DNA of 64,000 nucleotides from JAABRU01 sp050180235. GTDB lineage: Bacteria; Desulfobacterota; Desulfobacteria; Desulfobacterales; Desulfococcaceae. The position numbers and the translations under genes were made by a program. Location of the stretch: NCBI GenBank assembly GCA_050180235.1, contig JBFXEJ010000014.1, positions 9,984-73,983 on the forward strand, in the 5' to 3' direction. Each line of letters opens with the position of its first letter. Position 1 is the stretch's first letter. Positions 26,850-36,705 of the stretch are shown here, one piece after another. The notes beneath the pieces are model-generated. The model ran no database searches, had not been told where the DNA came from, and was given only the letters and a program-made list of their open reading frames with translations.

Positions 26850-27294
26850 CTTTAAGCACCTCCTTTATTTTTTCCACTGCCTCTCTTACCAGATGAGGCA
26901 GAGGTTCTCTGGAAATCCCTATAATCTCAGCTTTTTCCTGAGATATGGGCAGAAGCACTTTTACTGCTGCGCAGGATGTGACAGCCTCGGCCATCCGGGG
27001 CGTCATTTCTCCGAGCATGGCATTGGCCCAGGTAATGGCAATGGGCCCTGCAATGCAGTCTGCCTCATACACTGCCCTGCATATGGCATTTTCTCCGGAA
27101 GCACAGCGGTTGGCCCCGGCCTTGAGCATTTGGGACGCGGCTATGGTGTTTGTTCCCAGAGCGGTGAGCTCCGCGGACTGGCCAAATGCCTCTTTGAGAT
27201 ATTTCACCAAATTGGCACCGATACCTCCGCCCTGTCCGTCAATGATGCAGATTCGTTTCAGAGATCTGCGGACTGTATCTGTATTTTCCGTCAT
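26842..27294 (-). CDS. DUF3842 family protein
   Basis: About 150 residues. The N-terminus has a nucleotide-binding-like glycine run (IDGQGGGIGANLVKYLKEAFG), followed by ELTALGTNTIAASQMLKAGA and GPIAITWANAMLGEMTP. It matches DUF3842, whose function is unknown. The ATG at 27294 overlaps the upstream stop as ATGA and is preferred; another ATG lies four codons earlier at 27306. It is coupled on both sides with the FmdE and CooT genes, so a part in metal handling is likely. Confidence 0.8.
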   Translation of the reverse strand: MTENTDTVRRSLKRICIIDGQGGGIGANLVKYLKEAFGQSAELTALGTNTIAASQMLKAGANRCASGENAICRAVYEADCIAGPIAITWANAMLGEMTPRMAEAVTSCAAVKVLLPISQEKAEIIGISREPLPHLVREAVEKIKEVLKDV

Positions 27295-27896
27295 ATATTC
27301 AGACATCCCCGGCAGACCTTTTTCCCATCAGCATATTCCATTTTTGAGGGCATGACCGGTTCACCGCAGCAGCCGCAGAGTTCCGAAGGTTCCATTCTGG
27401 CCATGGGCGGCAGTTGTGTTTCCACGGATGCAAGACTGAACAAATTTTCCAGAGGCGTTTCCAGCAGATCACAGGTGCGTTTGCGATGAAGTTCCTGAAA
27501 CCGGGCCTGCTCGGTTTCATTTGCACTGCCCTGCAGGACTTTCTGAATCAGTGCGCTGTGTTCCGGATCCGGCCGGAAAGCTCCGGGCCGGATGGACACC
27601 CGCACGCCTCTGCCGGAATTTCTGCTCAGCAGGGTTAAAGCCATTTTGCCGTAATCTTTGAAAATGAAATTGCCTTTGCCAAAGGTGCATCCGGTCAGTA
27701 CCTGCACAGCATCAGCAGAGCAGGCATCGGTTTCCACAATGGCCACAATTTCCTCATCTTCAGACCGTTTTTCCTTCAGCCATTCCATGCCTGCTTTGGC
27801 AGCACGAAAGCCCATAGCAAGTCCGGGACAGACATGGCCGTGAAAAGCCTCGCACCGTCTGAATTCTTCACTGTTCATAATTTCTTTTGCATTCAT
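27291..27896 (-). CDS. Cytosolic FmdE-family protein with TraR/DksA-type zinc finger
   Basis: A 201-residue protein. The FmdE core is at about 18-130 (CEAFHGHVCPGLAMGFRAAK; ETDACSADAVQVLTGCTFGKG). A C-terminal four-Cys zinc ribbon (LCGCCGEPV..KKVCRGCLNI) covers about 170-200. The start follows AAGGAGAACAGAAT. Unlike the two exported FmdE paralogues it has no signal peptide. Proteins with this layout are widespread in anaerobes near molybdenum, tungsten or nickel genes, and the function is not established. It heads the DUF3842-CooT operon. Confidence 0.85.
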   Translation of the reverse strand: MNAKEIMNSEEFRRCEAFHGHVCPGLAMGFRAAKAGMEWLKEKRSEDEEIVAIVETDACSADAVQVLTGCTFGKGNFIFKDYGKMALTLLSRNSGRGVRVSIRPGAFRPDPEHSALIQKVLQGSANETEQARFQELHRKRTCDLLETPLENLFSLASVETQLPPMARMEPSELCGCCGEPVMPSKMEYADGKKVCRGCLNI

Positions 27897-29032
27897 ATTC
27901 TGTTCTCCTTAAACAGGGTTTCGGGTTTCAGATGTCAGATTTCGTTTTGCGGGTTCAGGCACATAATTACTTAAATGTTTCCCGAAAATAGATCAGATAC
28001 GTTCAAATCCTTTATTTTCAGTGACTGAGAGCGTTTGCAGACCTTAAAAATCTGAATATATGGAATTTGTTCCTGATTTTTTCACAAAGGCATGTGATAC
28101 GGACTTCTGTGCGATCAGACGGCATTCCGGTTTCTGAAAAAAAACACCGGGCGGCAGAATCTGTCTTACAGATAATACAAAATATATACAGACAGTTAAA
28201 TATTGGAGCAAAAAAATATAATGAATAACGGCTTTTATACGAAAAAAAGCTGGCAAAGTCCTGTCTGGCAGGACTTATATAATAAAACAGGATATTCTTT
28301 ATTGATACAAAAACAAAAAAAGCCACGGATCCGCGTTCCTTTCCAGGAACTAAGACCTTCGTGGCCTATCTTTTTTATGCTGCTGCATGACCAGCCTGAT
28401 TTTCAGAGGATAAAATATATATCAGCAAACTGAATTTTTTTCAAAAAATTCAGTTTGTGACACTCTGAAAAGCAATGGGCTGTGTACTGCACGAAAATTG
28501 TATTGGTGCTGCTGTCGATCCTGCGGCTTCAGCCGCAGCTTTTAAAGGACATATTTTATATACGGATTATGGCAGGATGTCAAGATTCTTTTCTGTGAAA
28601 TTTCCAAGTTCCGGGAATGATATAGTACCTGTCGCTTATGAGGGATGTCAAGATTCTTTTCTGTGAAATTTCCAAGAACATGAAATCAATGCCATCAGTA
28701 ACTTTTCAATTACAGTACTGCCCTCAGCTTTTGTCCTTTATGACTGTGGCTTTTTTTGCTGAACCGGGTTTCGGTTATTAATACCAATTCGCCATTAAAA
28801 ACATACTTATAAAACACACCACTGCCCTTCTCAGGAGGGGATTTTCTGAAATTTGGCTCACGAATCGGTATAGAGGGACGGGGAAGCTCATGCAAAAAAA
28901 ATGCAATTTCTGCACTCATCCGGATCAGGCGGAGTGCGTGAGTGCAAAAATTGAGCAAAGCGGTTTTTCTGCATATTTCTGCAAAAGTTGCTAAAAGAAC
29001 TATGCAATTAAGCTATTGGCAGAAAAAGCTGT
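27897..29032. other. 1.1-kb gene-free, repeat-rich region
   Basis: Contains a hairpin of the GCCACGAAGGC family (28311-28376), an inverted repeat AAACTGAATTTTTT / AAAAATTCAGTTT (28427-28457) and a direct duplication of a 34-bp block (28575-28608 and 28643-28676, starting GGATGTCAAGATTC). It also has an ATACCAATTCGCC motif near 28780 and a diverged copy of the 95-bp repeat (28887-29004). Short open frames lack ribosome sites and are not called. Confidence 0.6.
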
Positions 29033-29941
29033 TCATCTCCGGTTGAAAAGAAGCATCCCCCCGAAAATCAGAGACATTCCCCATACATGGTAGGGCCGCA
29101 GGATTTCCCCCAGCCAGAGAATGGCCATAATTGAGGCAAATACCGGTATCAGATTGATAAACAGCCCGGTTTTGTTCGGCCCGATGGATTCCGCTCCCCT
29201 GTTCCAGCACAGATATGCCACAATGGAAGGAAAAACTGAAACATACAGAACGCTCAGGATGACATGCAATGTAACTGCATAGGGCTCACAGTGAATATGT
29301 TCCCACACATAAAGAGGCAGGATTGCAAGGGATCCGATGCCAAAAGTATAGGTGACAAAACTGAGCGGATGAATGAGCGGACGTTTGCGCAGCAGCACAG
29401 TGTAAAGGGCATAGAGAAGCACTGCAATGAGCATCAGCACATCCCCCTGTGCAAATGACATGCTGAGAACTGCACCTGGATCTCCGCGCAGCACCACAAG
29501 CGCAGCCCCGAAAATACACAGAAACACCCCAAAACTCTGAATTGCTGTAACCCTTTCTTTGTACAGCAGCAGGGAAATTATAATAATAAACGCGGGCATT
29601 GTGGTCTGGATCAGGGCTCCGTTTATGGCTGTGATAGTGTGAACAGCAGTATACAGCAGTGTGTTGAAGCAGGAAATCCCAAGTACGGACAGCACAATCA
29701 TAATTTTCCAGTGATGCCTGACAGCGGCCCGGTCACGCAGCGCGTATCGGTGGGTAAATGGCAGGAGAATCAGAAACGCGACCGTCCACCGCCAGAAAGA
29801 CAGACTGACCGGGGGAATCATATGGATAATCCCGCGAGCCAGAACAATATTTCCGGCCCAGCACAAAGGTGCAACGGCCACCAGCAGATATGGCAGGATA
29901 CGCATAAAAGGAAAGTGTTTTTTGGCTGCGGGACTTTTCAT
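29033..29941 (-). CDS. EamA/DMT-superfamily transporter
   Basis: A 302-residue protein with ten predicted helices in two EamA repeats (first APLCWAGNIVLARGIIHMIP; second QGDVLMLIAVLLYALYTVLL), both typical of drug/metabolite exporters of the RhaT/YedA kind. Substrate unknown. It is flanked by repeat DNA and looks monocistronic. Confidence 0.88.
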   Translation of the reverse strand: MKSPAAKKHFPFMRILPYLLVAVAPLCWAGNIVLARGIIHMIPPVSLSFWRWTVAFLILLPFTHRYALRDRAAVRHHWKIMIVLSVLGISCFNTLLYTAVHTITAINGALIQTTMPAFIIIISLLLYKERVTAIQSFGVFLCIFGAALVVLRGDPGAVLSMSFAQGDVLMLIAVLLYALYTVLLRKRPLIHPLSFVTYTFGIGSLAILPLYVWEHIHCEPYAVTLHVILSVLYVSVFPSIVAYLCWNRGAESIGPNKTGLFINLIPVFASIMAILWLGEILRPYHVWGMSLIFGGMLLFNRR

Positions 29942-30298
29942 ACTGATAAACCTGAAATGTAATGGTCAATTTAGGATACGGTTTTTATAAAAGTCATCAT
30001 CACGACTGAAAAAAAGCGTTTTTCTCACGGGACTGGGGCATCTCTGACACAGTGTATTCAATTGAAATTTCTGTTGCAGCGTGAGGTGCCAGATAAGTAC
30101 GTTTCCATATATTTTCAGACATAAATTTTACGAAAAACCGGATTTTTCGGTAAAATCCGGTTTTTTTAATACACGAAAATTTTCGTTTGAATACTTATAA
30201 CCGGAAATATAATGCGGACTGTCACCGCCGCTGAAAATCTGCCATACTGCTTATTTCAGTATATGAGTTATAAAAAAATCCCCAATAAGGCATGATTT
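29942..30298. other. Gap with REP-like palindrome
   Basis: A palindrome at 30133-30167 (AAAAACCGGATTTTTC / AAAATCCGGTTTTT). No other feature is recognised. Confidence 0.5.
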
Positions 30299-31474
30299 TT
30301 ACTGTCTGTTCTGTTCCTTCAGCATATTGGCCTTTTGCGCCACGCGCTGTTTCCTTTGTTTTCCTTCTATTCTTTCTATCGGATCATTTATATAGACTTT
30401 TCCAAGTCCAATCGGTGAGGTAATTATTCCGCCTTTTTTATCCTCACTGATTCCTTCTGAATATCCGAGATCTACCGGGACCTTGCCTCTTCCCCCCTGT
30501 CCGTCCACCACATAAACAGGGCGGAGAAAACCTGTAGTGGCGCCGCAAAGGTCTCTGCAGATTTCTTTTCCCTTGGATACCGCTGTTCTGAAATGACCTG
30601 TTCCCTCAACAAGATCAGCATAGTACAGATAATACGGCCTTACTCCCATTTTGCCTAGGCCGTGCATCAGATCCCGCATGACATCTGTGTCATCATTGAC
30701 ACCTTTAAGCAAAACCGTCTGATTCCCTATGGGAATCCCCAGATCCCTTAGGATTTTGACGGCCTGATAGCTTTCATCAGTTATTTCTTTTGGATGATTA
30801 AAGTGCGTGTTTATGTAAAGCTGCGGAGCTTTGAGTGATTTTGGTGTATGTTTTCTCAGCACCTCAATAAATTCCCTGTCCTCAATAATCTTTTGCGGCC
30901 ATACGCACGGGACTCTTGTACCGATTCTTATTAATCCGAGATGCGGAATTTCTTTCAGTTTTCCCAGTATCTCATCAAGTCTGCTGTTGGAAATCAGCAG
31001 AGGATCTCCGCCGGAGAGTAATACATCCCTGATATCTTCATGGGATGCAACATACTGAATTCCCTTTCTGATATCCTCCATAGCCGGATTCTTCCGGTCG
31101 TCACCGACTTTCCGTTTTCTGGTGCAGAATCTGCAATACATTGAGCACTCGTTTGATACAAGCAGCAAAACCCTGTCAGGATACCTGTGAATTATTGTCC
31201 TTGGGCCGCCAAGGGGAATATCCCCCTCCTCATCCAGCGGATCCTCTGACATATCCATATAATGCTCAAGTTCCTCGACATCAGGAATTGCCTGTTTCCA
31301 GATACTGTCATTCATTTTTTCAATCAGACTGAGGTAATAAGTGTTTACCCGCATAGGATATTTTGCAATCACATCCTTAAGTCTGGGATCAACTTTTGCC
31401 TTCTGCCCGGTAAGCCATTTCTCCAAATCCTCAAATGATTTTATCGAGTTTCTTAAAATATCTTTATATGCCAT
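30299..31474 (-). CDS. kamA: KamA-family radical SAM aminomutase (lysine 2,3-aminomutase-like)
   Basis: A 391-residue radical SAM/PLP enzyme from the ATG at 31474, after AAAGGAG. The [4Fe-4S] Cys triad is C110, C114 and C117 (ECSMYCRFCTRK). The PLP lysine is likely K331 in GGRGKVPVDLGY. Both acidic residues that hold the lysine substrate in lysine 2,3-aminomutase appear conserved (D287 in YADLVEGTGHFRT, D324 in VYVVDGQGG). The likely reaction is L-lysine to beta-lysine, used in lysine breakdown or as a precursor of N-acetyl-beta-lysine osmolyte. No acetyltransferase or other lysine gene lies beside it. EpmB-like or other aminomutase activity cannot be excluded. Confidence 0.85.
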   Translation of the reverse strand: MAYKDILRNSIKSFEDLEKWLTGQKAKVDPRLKDVIAKYPMRVNTYYLSLIEKMNDSIWKQAIPDVEELEHYMDMSEDPLDEEGDIPLGGPRTIIHRYPDRVLLLVSNECSMYCRFCTRKRKVGDDRKNPAMEDIRKGIQYVASHEDIRDVLLSGGDPLLISNSRLDEILGKLKEIPHLGLIRIGTRVPCVWPQKIIEDREFIEVLRKHTPKSLKAPQLYINTHFNHPKEITDESYQAVKILRDLGIPIGNQTVLLKGVNDDTDVMRDLMHGLGKMGVRPYYLYYADLVEGTGHFRTAVSKGKEICRDLCGATTGFLRPVYVVDGQGGRGKVPVDLGYSEGISEDKKGGIITSPIGLGKVYINDPIERIEGKQRKQRVAQKANMLKEQNRQ

Positions 31475-31611
31475 AAACAATTCTCCTTTGCCCAGTTATT
31501 TTATATTGGATAAATTACCCTTAACATGGAACACCCTGTTCAGCAATTCTCTTCTGTCCGGTCATCTTACGGGCAGCCTTTCCTGGCTGCGCTACTGGCA
31601 GTCACTGTAAC

Positions 31612-32697
31612 TCAAATCCATTTTTTCCGCCTGAAACAGACGAGCAGGCCAATGCCGATAATCAGCATAATACCCCAGATTATATAATAACCCAAAGGCC
31701 ATTTCAGTTCAGGCATATGCTCGAAGTTCATTCCGTACACACCGGCGATAAAGGTCAGTGGGATGAAAATTGTGGAAATGACAGTCAGAACTTTCATGAT
31801 TTCATTCATGCGGTTGCTCATGCCGGACAGCCATGTGTCGTGCATTCCGCCGATTATGTCCCGAAAGGTCTCCACCATATCGATGATTTGAATGGTGTGG
31901 TCATACAAATCACGCCAGAAAACTTTGGTCTCCGGACGTATCATTGCCATTTCCATTTTTTCAATCGCCCCGATCTCTTCACGAAGCGGCCATACTGCTT
32001 TGCGCAGACTCAGGATGTCACGTTTGAGACGGTGAATTTCCCTGATATCTTCAGGTTTCGGTTCAGCCGGAATCCTGTCGTCAATATCCTCAATGCGGTC
32101 GCCGATACGCTCGACTGCCAGAAAATAATGGTCAACCACAGCATCCATGAGGGTATAAACCAGGTAGTCTGCTTTCATAGAGCGGATGCGGCCCCGTCCG
32201 GATCGGATGCGATCCCGCACCACGTCAAACACGTCTCCTTCGTCCTCCAGGAAGGAAATCACATATTTTTTTCCCAGAATCAGGCTGACGTGTTCAATTT
32301 CGATTTTATTCGCTGCTTCGCTGAAAGCAATCATTTTCAGAACAATGAATATATAGTTTGGGAATTCCTCGATTTTAAGCCGCTGTGAGGTATTGACGAT
32401 GTCTTCCAGAGTCAGGGGATGCAGATCAAAGCCTTTTCCCAGAGATTCGATCAGTCCGGTATCATGGATACCGTTGACATTAATCCAGGTGACGCCCGGC
32501 GATTTGGCGAAATCCATGCACTGATTTACGGAGACATCGCGCTGCTCGTTCAGAGCGTTATCGCTGTAATCAATGACATCAATGCGCGCCTTTTCCTGTT
32601 TTCTTTCTCCGATGAAAACCATTGTACCCGGAGCCATACCGGTCTTGATGCCGGATCCGCGGGTTTTTCTTTTCTTCTTTTTTGCAGGCTGTGACAT
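31612..32697 (-). CDS. corA: CorA-family Mg2+/Co2+ transporter
   Basis: A 361-residue CorA. It has a large cytosolic N-terminal funnel with long charged helices, then two C-terminal membrane helices with the signature YGMNFEHMPEL in the loop and a basic end (FRRKKWI). An N-terminal Lys/Arg patch (AKKKKRKTRG) is present. It transports divalent cations, chiefly Mg2+ and possibly Co2+ or Ni2+, which would fit the metal theme of the window. Confidence 0.93.
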   Translation of the reverse strand: MSQPAKKKKRKTRGSGIKTGMAPGTMVFIGERKQEKARIDVIDYSDNALNEQRDVSVNQCMDFAKSPGVTWINVNGIHDTGLIESLGKGFDLHPLTLEDIVNTSQRLKIEEFPNYIFIVLKMIAFSEAANKIEIEHVSLILGKKYVISFLEDEGDVFDVVRDRIRSGRGRIRSMKADYLVYTLMDAVVDHYFLAVERIGDRIEDIDDRIPAEPKPEDIREIHRLKRDILSLRKAVWPLREEIGAIEKMEMAMIRPETKVFWRDLYDHTIQIIDMVETFRDIIGGMHDTWLSGMSNRMNEIMKVLTVISTIFIPLTFIAGVYGMNFEHMPELKWPLGYYIIWGIMLIIGIGLLVCFRRKKWI

Positions 32698-32891
32698 CTT
32701 TATCTGTCCGTATTTTTAACCCGGTTTGCTGTCTGTAAATTTATAAATATTATATAAACAGGATGTTATAAAAAAACAATATATTTGTCAGACGGTTGCA
32801 GAGAATAACTGCCTGATTTTTGGAAAGGCTGCGTAATATCAGTAATTAAGTAAGTCAGCATAAATTTCCGGTAGTGGGTCAAAAAGGTTGA

Positions 32892-33350
32892 TCATGCTGT
32901 TTCCGAAAACAGACCATTTACAAAATAATAACGGTTGATATACATCCCGATAACATTATCATGAATTTTTTTGTTCTTTGAAAAACAGATCGTTTTTCGG
33001 TTCAGGAGTTTGATATGTGTCCTGAAATTCAGGTTTTTTCTCTCAATTTTCCATGTGCCCCTTTTGCCGATGATATGTTTATGGGAAGGAATATATTTAC
33101 TGTAACTTTTCCAGTCGTCGGTATGATAGAATTTTATATTAAAAACAGACAGTTTTTCAATCAGTCGGGAGCAACTTTCATCTGTACGTCTGCCGTTATG
33201 CCACGCAGGAATAATTCCGGAATTCCGTTCAACCGCATACCATGTCCACCTCTGATTTTTTTTACTGCCTACGTAACTCCAAAATTCGCCGGCTTCCGCA
33301 TCTGTCCGTATTTCAACTTCCAAATCCTGAGTTTTTCCGGTACCGGTCAT
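32892..33350 (-). CDS. IS1-family transposase InsB' (catalytic part)
   Basis: The main transposase frame (about 152 residues from the first Met). It carries IS1 motifs: FWSYVGSKKNQRWTWYAVER, FYHTDDWKSY and KIERKNLNFRTHIKLLNRKT. It lies in the -1 frame relative to insA. A run of nine A followed by G near 33378-33386 on the minus strand is a good slip site, giving an InsAB' fusion that reads ...SELKKK-DPALINPYFMTG. The internal Met is therefore probably not the real start. Confidence 0.85.
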   Translation of the reverse strand: MTGTGKTQDLEVEIRTDAEAGEFWSYVGSKKNQRWTWYAVERNSGIIPAWHNGRRTDESCSRLIEKLSVFNIKFYHTDDWKSYSKYIPSHKHIIGKRGTWKIERKNLNFRTHIKLLNRKTICFSKNKKIHDNVIGMYINRYYFVNGLFSETA

Positions 33351-33364
33351 AAAATACGGATTTA

Positions 33365-33637
33365 TCAGAGCAGGATCTTTTTTTTTAGTTCGGAAATTAC
33401 TGTATTTTTAGAAATTTCAAGATTTCTGCTTATATCTCTGACTCCGCTGCTGTTCAGGGTCTGTTTTTCAATCTGTTCTTTGATACCGGGTTTACAGGCA
33501 TTATAGGAATATTCGGTTCTGAAACTTTTTTTGCAGTTATTACAGCGGTAACGCTGCTTACCGTTCGGACTGTGTCCGTTTCTGACGAGATTATCACTGC
33601 CGCAGTGGGGGCAGGTAATCTGAATATACTGTTTCAT
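33365..33637 (-). CDS. IS1-family InsA (DNA-binding part)
   Basis: A 90-residue protein from the ATG at 33637. An N-terminal zinc finger (CPHCGSDNLVRNGHS..RYRCNNCKKSF) and a helix-turn-helix (GVRDISRNLEISKNTVISEL) bind the element ends. It ends ELKKKILL at the A-run used for frameshifting into InsB'. Alone it would act as a repressor in the IS1 scheme. Confidence 0.85.
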   Translation of the reverse strand: MKQYIQITCPHCGSDNLVRNGHSPNGKQRYRCNNCKKSFRTEYSYNACKPGIKEQIEKQTLNSSGVRDISRNLEISKNTVISELKKKILL

Positions 33638-33691
33638 AAAAATAATTATACATATTAAAAAAACATTAATCAACCTTTTTGACCCACTACC

Positions 33692-34062
33692 AAATTTCCG
33701 TGTATAAAGTTTTCAGAAAAATCCGGTTTTCCGGAAAAACCGGATTTTTTGAATACACTAAAAATTTCGTTTGCCTGCTTATCTTTTTTGCCATACGGAT
33801 TTTTTTCCCGGAAAAATCCGGGCTGAATATTTTTAAAACAGTTTCTGACAATGAATATCCCTATAACGAATAAAGATTGCGCAAGTCAAGTGAAAAAAAA
33901 TAACTGCATGAATGAAAATGCTGTATTTTCCATAACTGGCAGATTGAAAATCTCCGTTTCTGTGACTGAATCATGATTATATGAAATCTGAAAGATAATT
34001 GTGCATTAGTCTTCGTGGAACTTTGTGTCTTCTCTGCAGATTAAAATAAACCTCTCGTCCTG
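33692..34062. other. Gap with palindromes
   Basis: REP-like palindromes at 33715-33752 (in reverse sense to the others) and 33796-33821, plus a CTTCGTGGAACTTTGTGTC dispersed motif near 34012. No gene. Confidence 0.5.
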
Positions 34063-36705
34063 TCACGCGTCCCCAATCAGCGCTATAACAGCATCTGTAA
34101 GGGAATTGTCATCAAAATCGGTTTTGGTGAGATAATAATTGGCTCCGGCCTTGAGTCCCTGCAGCCGGTCATCATCTGAGGCCTTGTAGGACACCACCAC
34201 CACAGGCAGGGAAGCAAGTTCTGTATGCTGTCGGATATTGCGGATAAGTTCAAATCCGTTCATCCGGGGCATGTCTATGTCTGTCACCACCATATCATAT
34301 GTGGCAGTGCGCAGACAGTTCCAGCCATCCTGACCATCCACAGCCACATCCACTTCATATCCTTTGTTTTCCAAAATCTTGCGTTCCTTTTCCCGAACAA
34401 TAAAGGAATCCTCCACCACCAGAATCCGTTTGGGAACTGACCGGTCTTCTGCCTCTGTTCCGCTGTCCACCCTGCTCAGACGGCTTTTTCCGCTCAGCAG
34501 ACCGCCGATGGAGTGCACCATATCCTCCACATCAAAAATCAGCACAGGCGAACCATCCATCATCACGGCTGCCGCGCTGATGTCCGGTATTTTTCCCAGC
34601 CTGGGATCCAGAGGCCGCACAACCAAATCGCATTCTCCCAGAAATCTGTCCACCACCATGCCATAGGCATGACTCCGGTCACTGACCACCACCACATTCA
34701 CGGTCTCCCGTTTCACATCCGAGGCAGGGATTTCCAGCACCTCCCGGATGTCAACCAAAGCGATATTATTGTCATCAAAGCGGAAATACTGACGATCTTC
34801 CACCACCTGCATATCTGATCTTTCCACCCTGATGCACCGGTCAATGCGTGCTAAGGGAAACGCATAGGATTCTCCCGCGATTTCCACGAGAAAAGTGCGG
34901 ATCACAGAAAGGGTCAGAGGCAGTTCCATATGAAAACTCAGCCCTTTTCCCGGAATGGAACTGACCCGGATCACGCCTCCCACTTCATGGACGGTGCTGT
35001 GAACCACATCCAGCCCCACGCCCCGGCCTGCGATTTCTGTCACAGACTTTGCCGTGGAAAATCCCGGCAGAAAAAGAAAATCCATCAGTTCCGGCACACT
35101 CAGATGCCGGGCAATGTCAGGCCGGGCCTTTCCCATGTCAATAATTTCTGCACGCAGTTCTTCCGGATCAATGCCCGCGCCGTCATCAGACACAATGATC
35201 ATCAGCATTCCTGCCCTGTGCGTGGCTTCAATGCGGATGGTTCCGGTTTCGGATTTCCCGGCAGCGATGCGTTTTTCCGGTTCTTCAATGCCGTGTGCCA
35301 CCGCATTGCACAGCAGATGACTGATAGGCGCGTCCAGTTTTTCCAGAATATCCCGATCCACTTCTGTGGATTCGCCCAGAATTTCCAGACGTACCTTTTT
35401 CCCCAGTTTCCGGGCCAGATCCCTGACGGTGCGGGGATATTTTTGGGTTCCTTCGGAAAAGGGACACATGCGCACACCAATCACCTCATGGTAAAGCCGG
35501 TCTGCAATCGCGGCTGAAACATTGGTGAACATGTCAATGTCATTAATCCGCTCCGCAAGCTGCAGACTGCCGGTTTTGATTTTTTCCCGCAGTTGCAGAC
35601 ACAGGGACTGGGCATGTTCCAGGTCTTTGTGAGAGTTCAGTTCCTTGAGCATTTCATCCAGAATCAGGGAAATATCCCTCTGACTGCGTTTGAGCATGAG
35701 CAGGGAAGCTGTAAAAGGCGGCAGCCAGCGAGCCGCCACCACCACTTCTCCGGCCAGCCCCATAAGGCGTTCTATTTTTGATGCTGTGACACGCACTGTG
35801 CGTTCCTGCCCTGTGATTTTCAGGGATGCAGGCGAAGTGTCTGTATGCGGAACATCCGCTGTTTCCGGATGTGTATTGTCTGCATGGGATTTGGCAGCGT
35901 ATATGGGCGAAGTGTCTGTATGCAGAGTCTGCGCTGTTTCCGATGCCGGGGATTCTGCAAAACCGTGTGCAGCACAGGAATCAGGGGAATGGGTAGGAGA
36001 TTTTGCTGTTTCGGCAAAAACCGGTTCCGGTTTTTCAGCACTTTGGAATTTCAGGTTTTCCCGGACAGCAGGAGATTCCGCAGCTTTTGCCGGAACCGAT
36101 TCTGTTTTCGGCAACTCTTTGATGACAGGGGATTGACTGTTTTCAGGCAGATCCGGTCTGCTGATCTGATATTGGGACTGTCCAGGTTTTTCTCCGATGC
36201 CTGAAACAGGTTTTTCCGGATCTGCCTCTTTTTCAGGATGGGAGAAACTTTGTCCGTTTTTTTGCAAAATCAGGGGAGATTCAGGAACAGCCGATGCCTG
36301 TTCCGGTGCTTTTTCCTCTGGAAGCAAAATGGATGTGATGGCAGCAATCAGTTCATTCACACGCCCGGACAGCGATTCCTCCCCGGTTTCAGCCAGCTTC
36401 AACAGCATGTCCGCGCTTTGCAGAAGGATGTCCGTATGCTCTGCGCTAAGCCGTATGCCTTTTTTCCGGACTGCCACAAAACAGTCCTCCAGTGTATGGG
36501 CCAGCCGGACAGCACTGCCGAGTTCCACAATCCTCGCGCCGCCTTTGATGGAATGCGCGGCCCGCATAAGTTCCTCAATATGAATCATATTTCCGGAATC
36601 ATTTTCCAAAGCAAGAAGCGCTCTGCTCATTGCGGCCGTATGGGTTTCCACTTCTGAGCGGAAAAGATCCAGCATGGAAAAGTTTTCCAAATTCTGTGCG
36701 CTCAT
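34063..36705 (-). CDS. WspE-like CheA hybrid histidine kinase with receiver domain
   Basis: An 880-residue kinase: HPt domain (about 10-115, phospho-His H51 in AAHSIKGG), a long Pro/Ser/Thr linker (about 150-300), then the CheA dimerisation and ATPase domains (HLLCNAVAHGIEEPEKR, DDGAGIDPEE, GRGVGLDVV). A CheW-like domain (about 610-740) and a C-terminal receiver (RILVVEDSFIVREK; VVTDIDMPRMNG) follow. This CheA-REC layout and its position after two CheW and one CheR-TPR gene match WspE of the Wsp surface-sensing system. The start overlaps the upstream stop as ATGA. No WspR diguanylate cyclase is nearby, so the output is unknown. Confidence 0.88.
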   Translation of the reverse strand: MSAQNLENFSMLDLFRSEVETHTAAMSRALLALENDSGNMIHIEELMRAAHSIKGGARIVELGSAVRLAHTLEDCFVAVRKKGIRLSAEHTDILLQSADMLLKLAETGEESLSGRVNELIAAITSILLPEEKAPEQASAVPESPLILQKNGQSFSHPEKEADPEKPVSGIGEKPGQSQYQISRPDLPENSQSPVIKELPKTESVPAKAAESPAVRENLKFQSAEKPEPVFAETAKSPTHSPDSCAAHGFAESPASETAQTLHTDTSPIYAAKSHADNTHPETADVPHTDTSPASLKITGQERTVRVTASKIERLMGLAGEVVVAARWLPPFTASLLMLKRSQRDISLILDEMLKELNSHKDLEHAQSLCLQLREKIKTGSLQLAERINDIDMFTNVSAAIADRLYHEVIGVRMCPFSEGTQKYPRTVRDLARKLGKKVRLEILGESTEVDRDILEKLDAPISHLLCNAVAHGIEEPEKRIAAGKSETGTIRIEATHRAGMLMIIVSDDGAGIDPEELRAEIIDMGKARPDIARHLSVPELMDFLFLPGFSTAKSVTEIAGRGVGLDVVHSTVHEVGGVIRVSSIPGKGLSFHMELPLTLSVIRTFLVEIAGESYAFPLARIDRCIRVERSDMQVVEDRQYFRFDDNNIALVDIREVLEIPASDVKRETVNVVVVSDRSHAYGMVVDRFLGECDLVVRPLDPRLGKIPDISAAAVMMDGSPVLIFDVEDMVHSIGGLLSGKSRLSRVDSGTEAEDRSVPKRILVVEDSFIVREKERKILENKGYEVDVAVDGQDGWNCLRTATYDMVVTDIDMPRMNGFELIRNIRQHTELASLPVVVVSYKASDDDRLQGLKAGANYYLTKTDFDDNSLTDAVIALIGDA

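Larger units (their letters stand above)
32870..33691 (-). mobile_element. Complete IS1-family insertion sequence
   Basis: 822 bp bounded by perfect 23-bp inverted repeats starting GGTAGTGGGTCAAAAAGG at both ends. It is flanked by a perfect direct repeat AAATTTCC (32862-32869 and 33692-33699; nine bases if the next G is counted). It has two overlapping-frame genes, InsA and InsB', joined by a putative -1 frameshift. Ends, target duplication and frames are all intact, so it may be active or recently inserted. Confidence 0.92.

Noticed and set aside
28018..28958. Several short ORFs between the FmdE operon and the DMT transporter
   Set aside because: No ribosome sites or family resemblance, and they overlap dispersed repeats.
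33350..33390. Frameshift suggesting a dead IS1 transposase
   Set aside because: A run of nine A at the junction and the -1 frame relation are normal for IS1 programmed frameshifting; ends and target duplication are intact.
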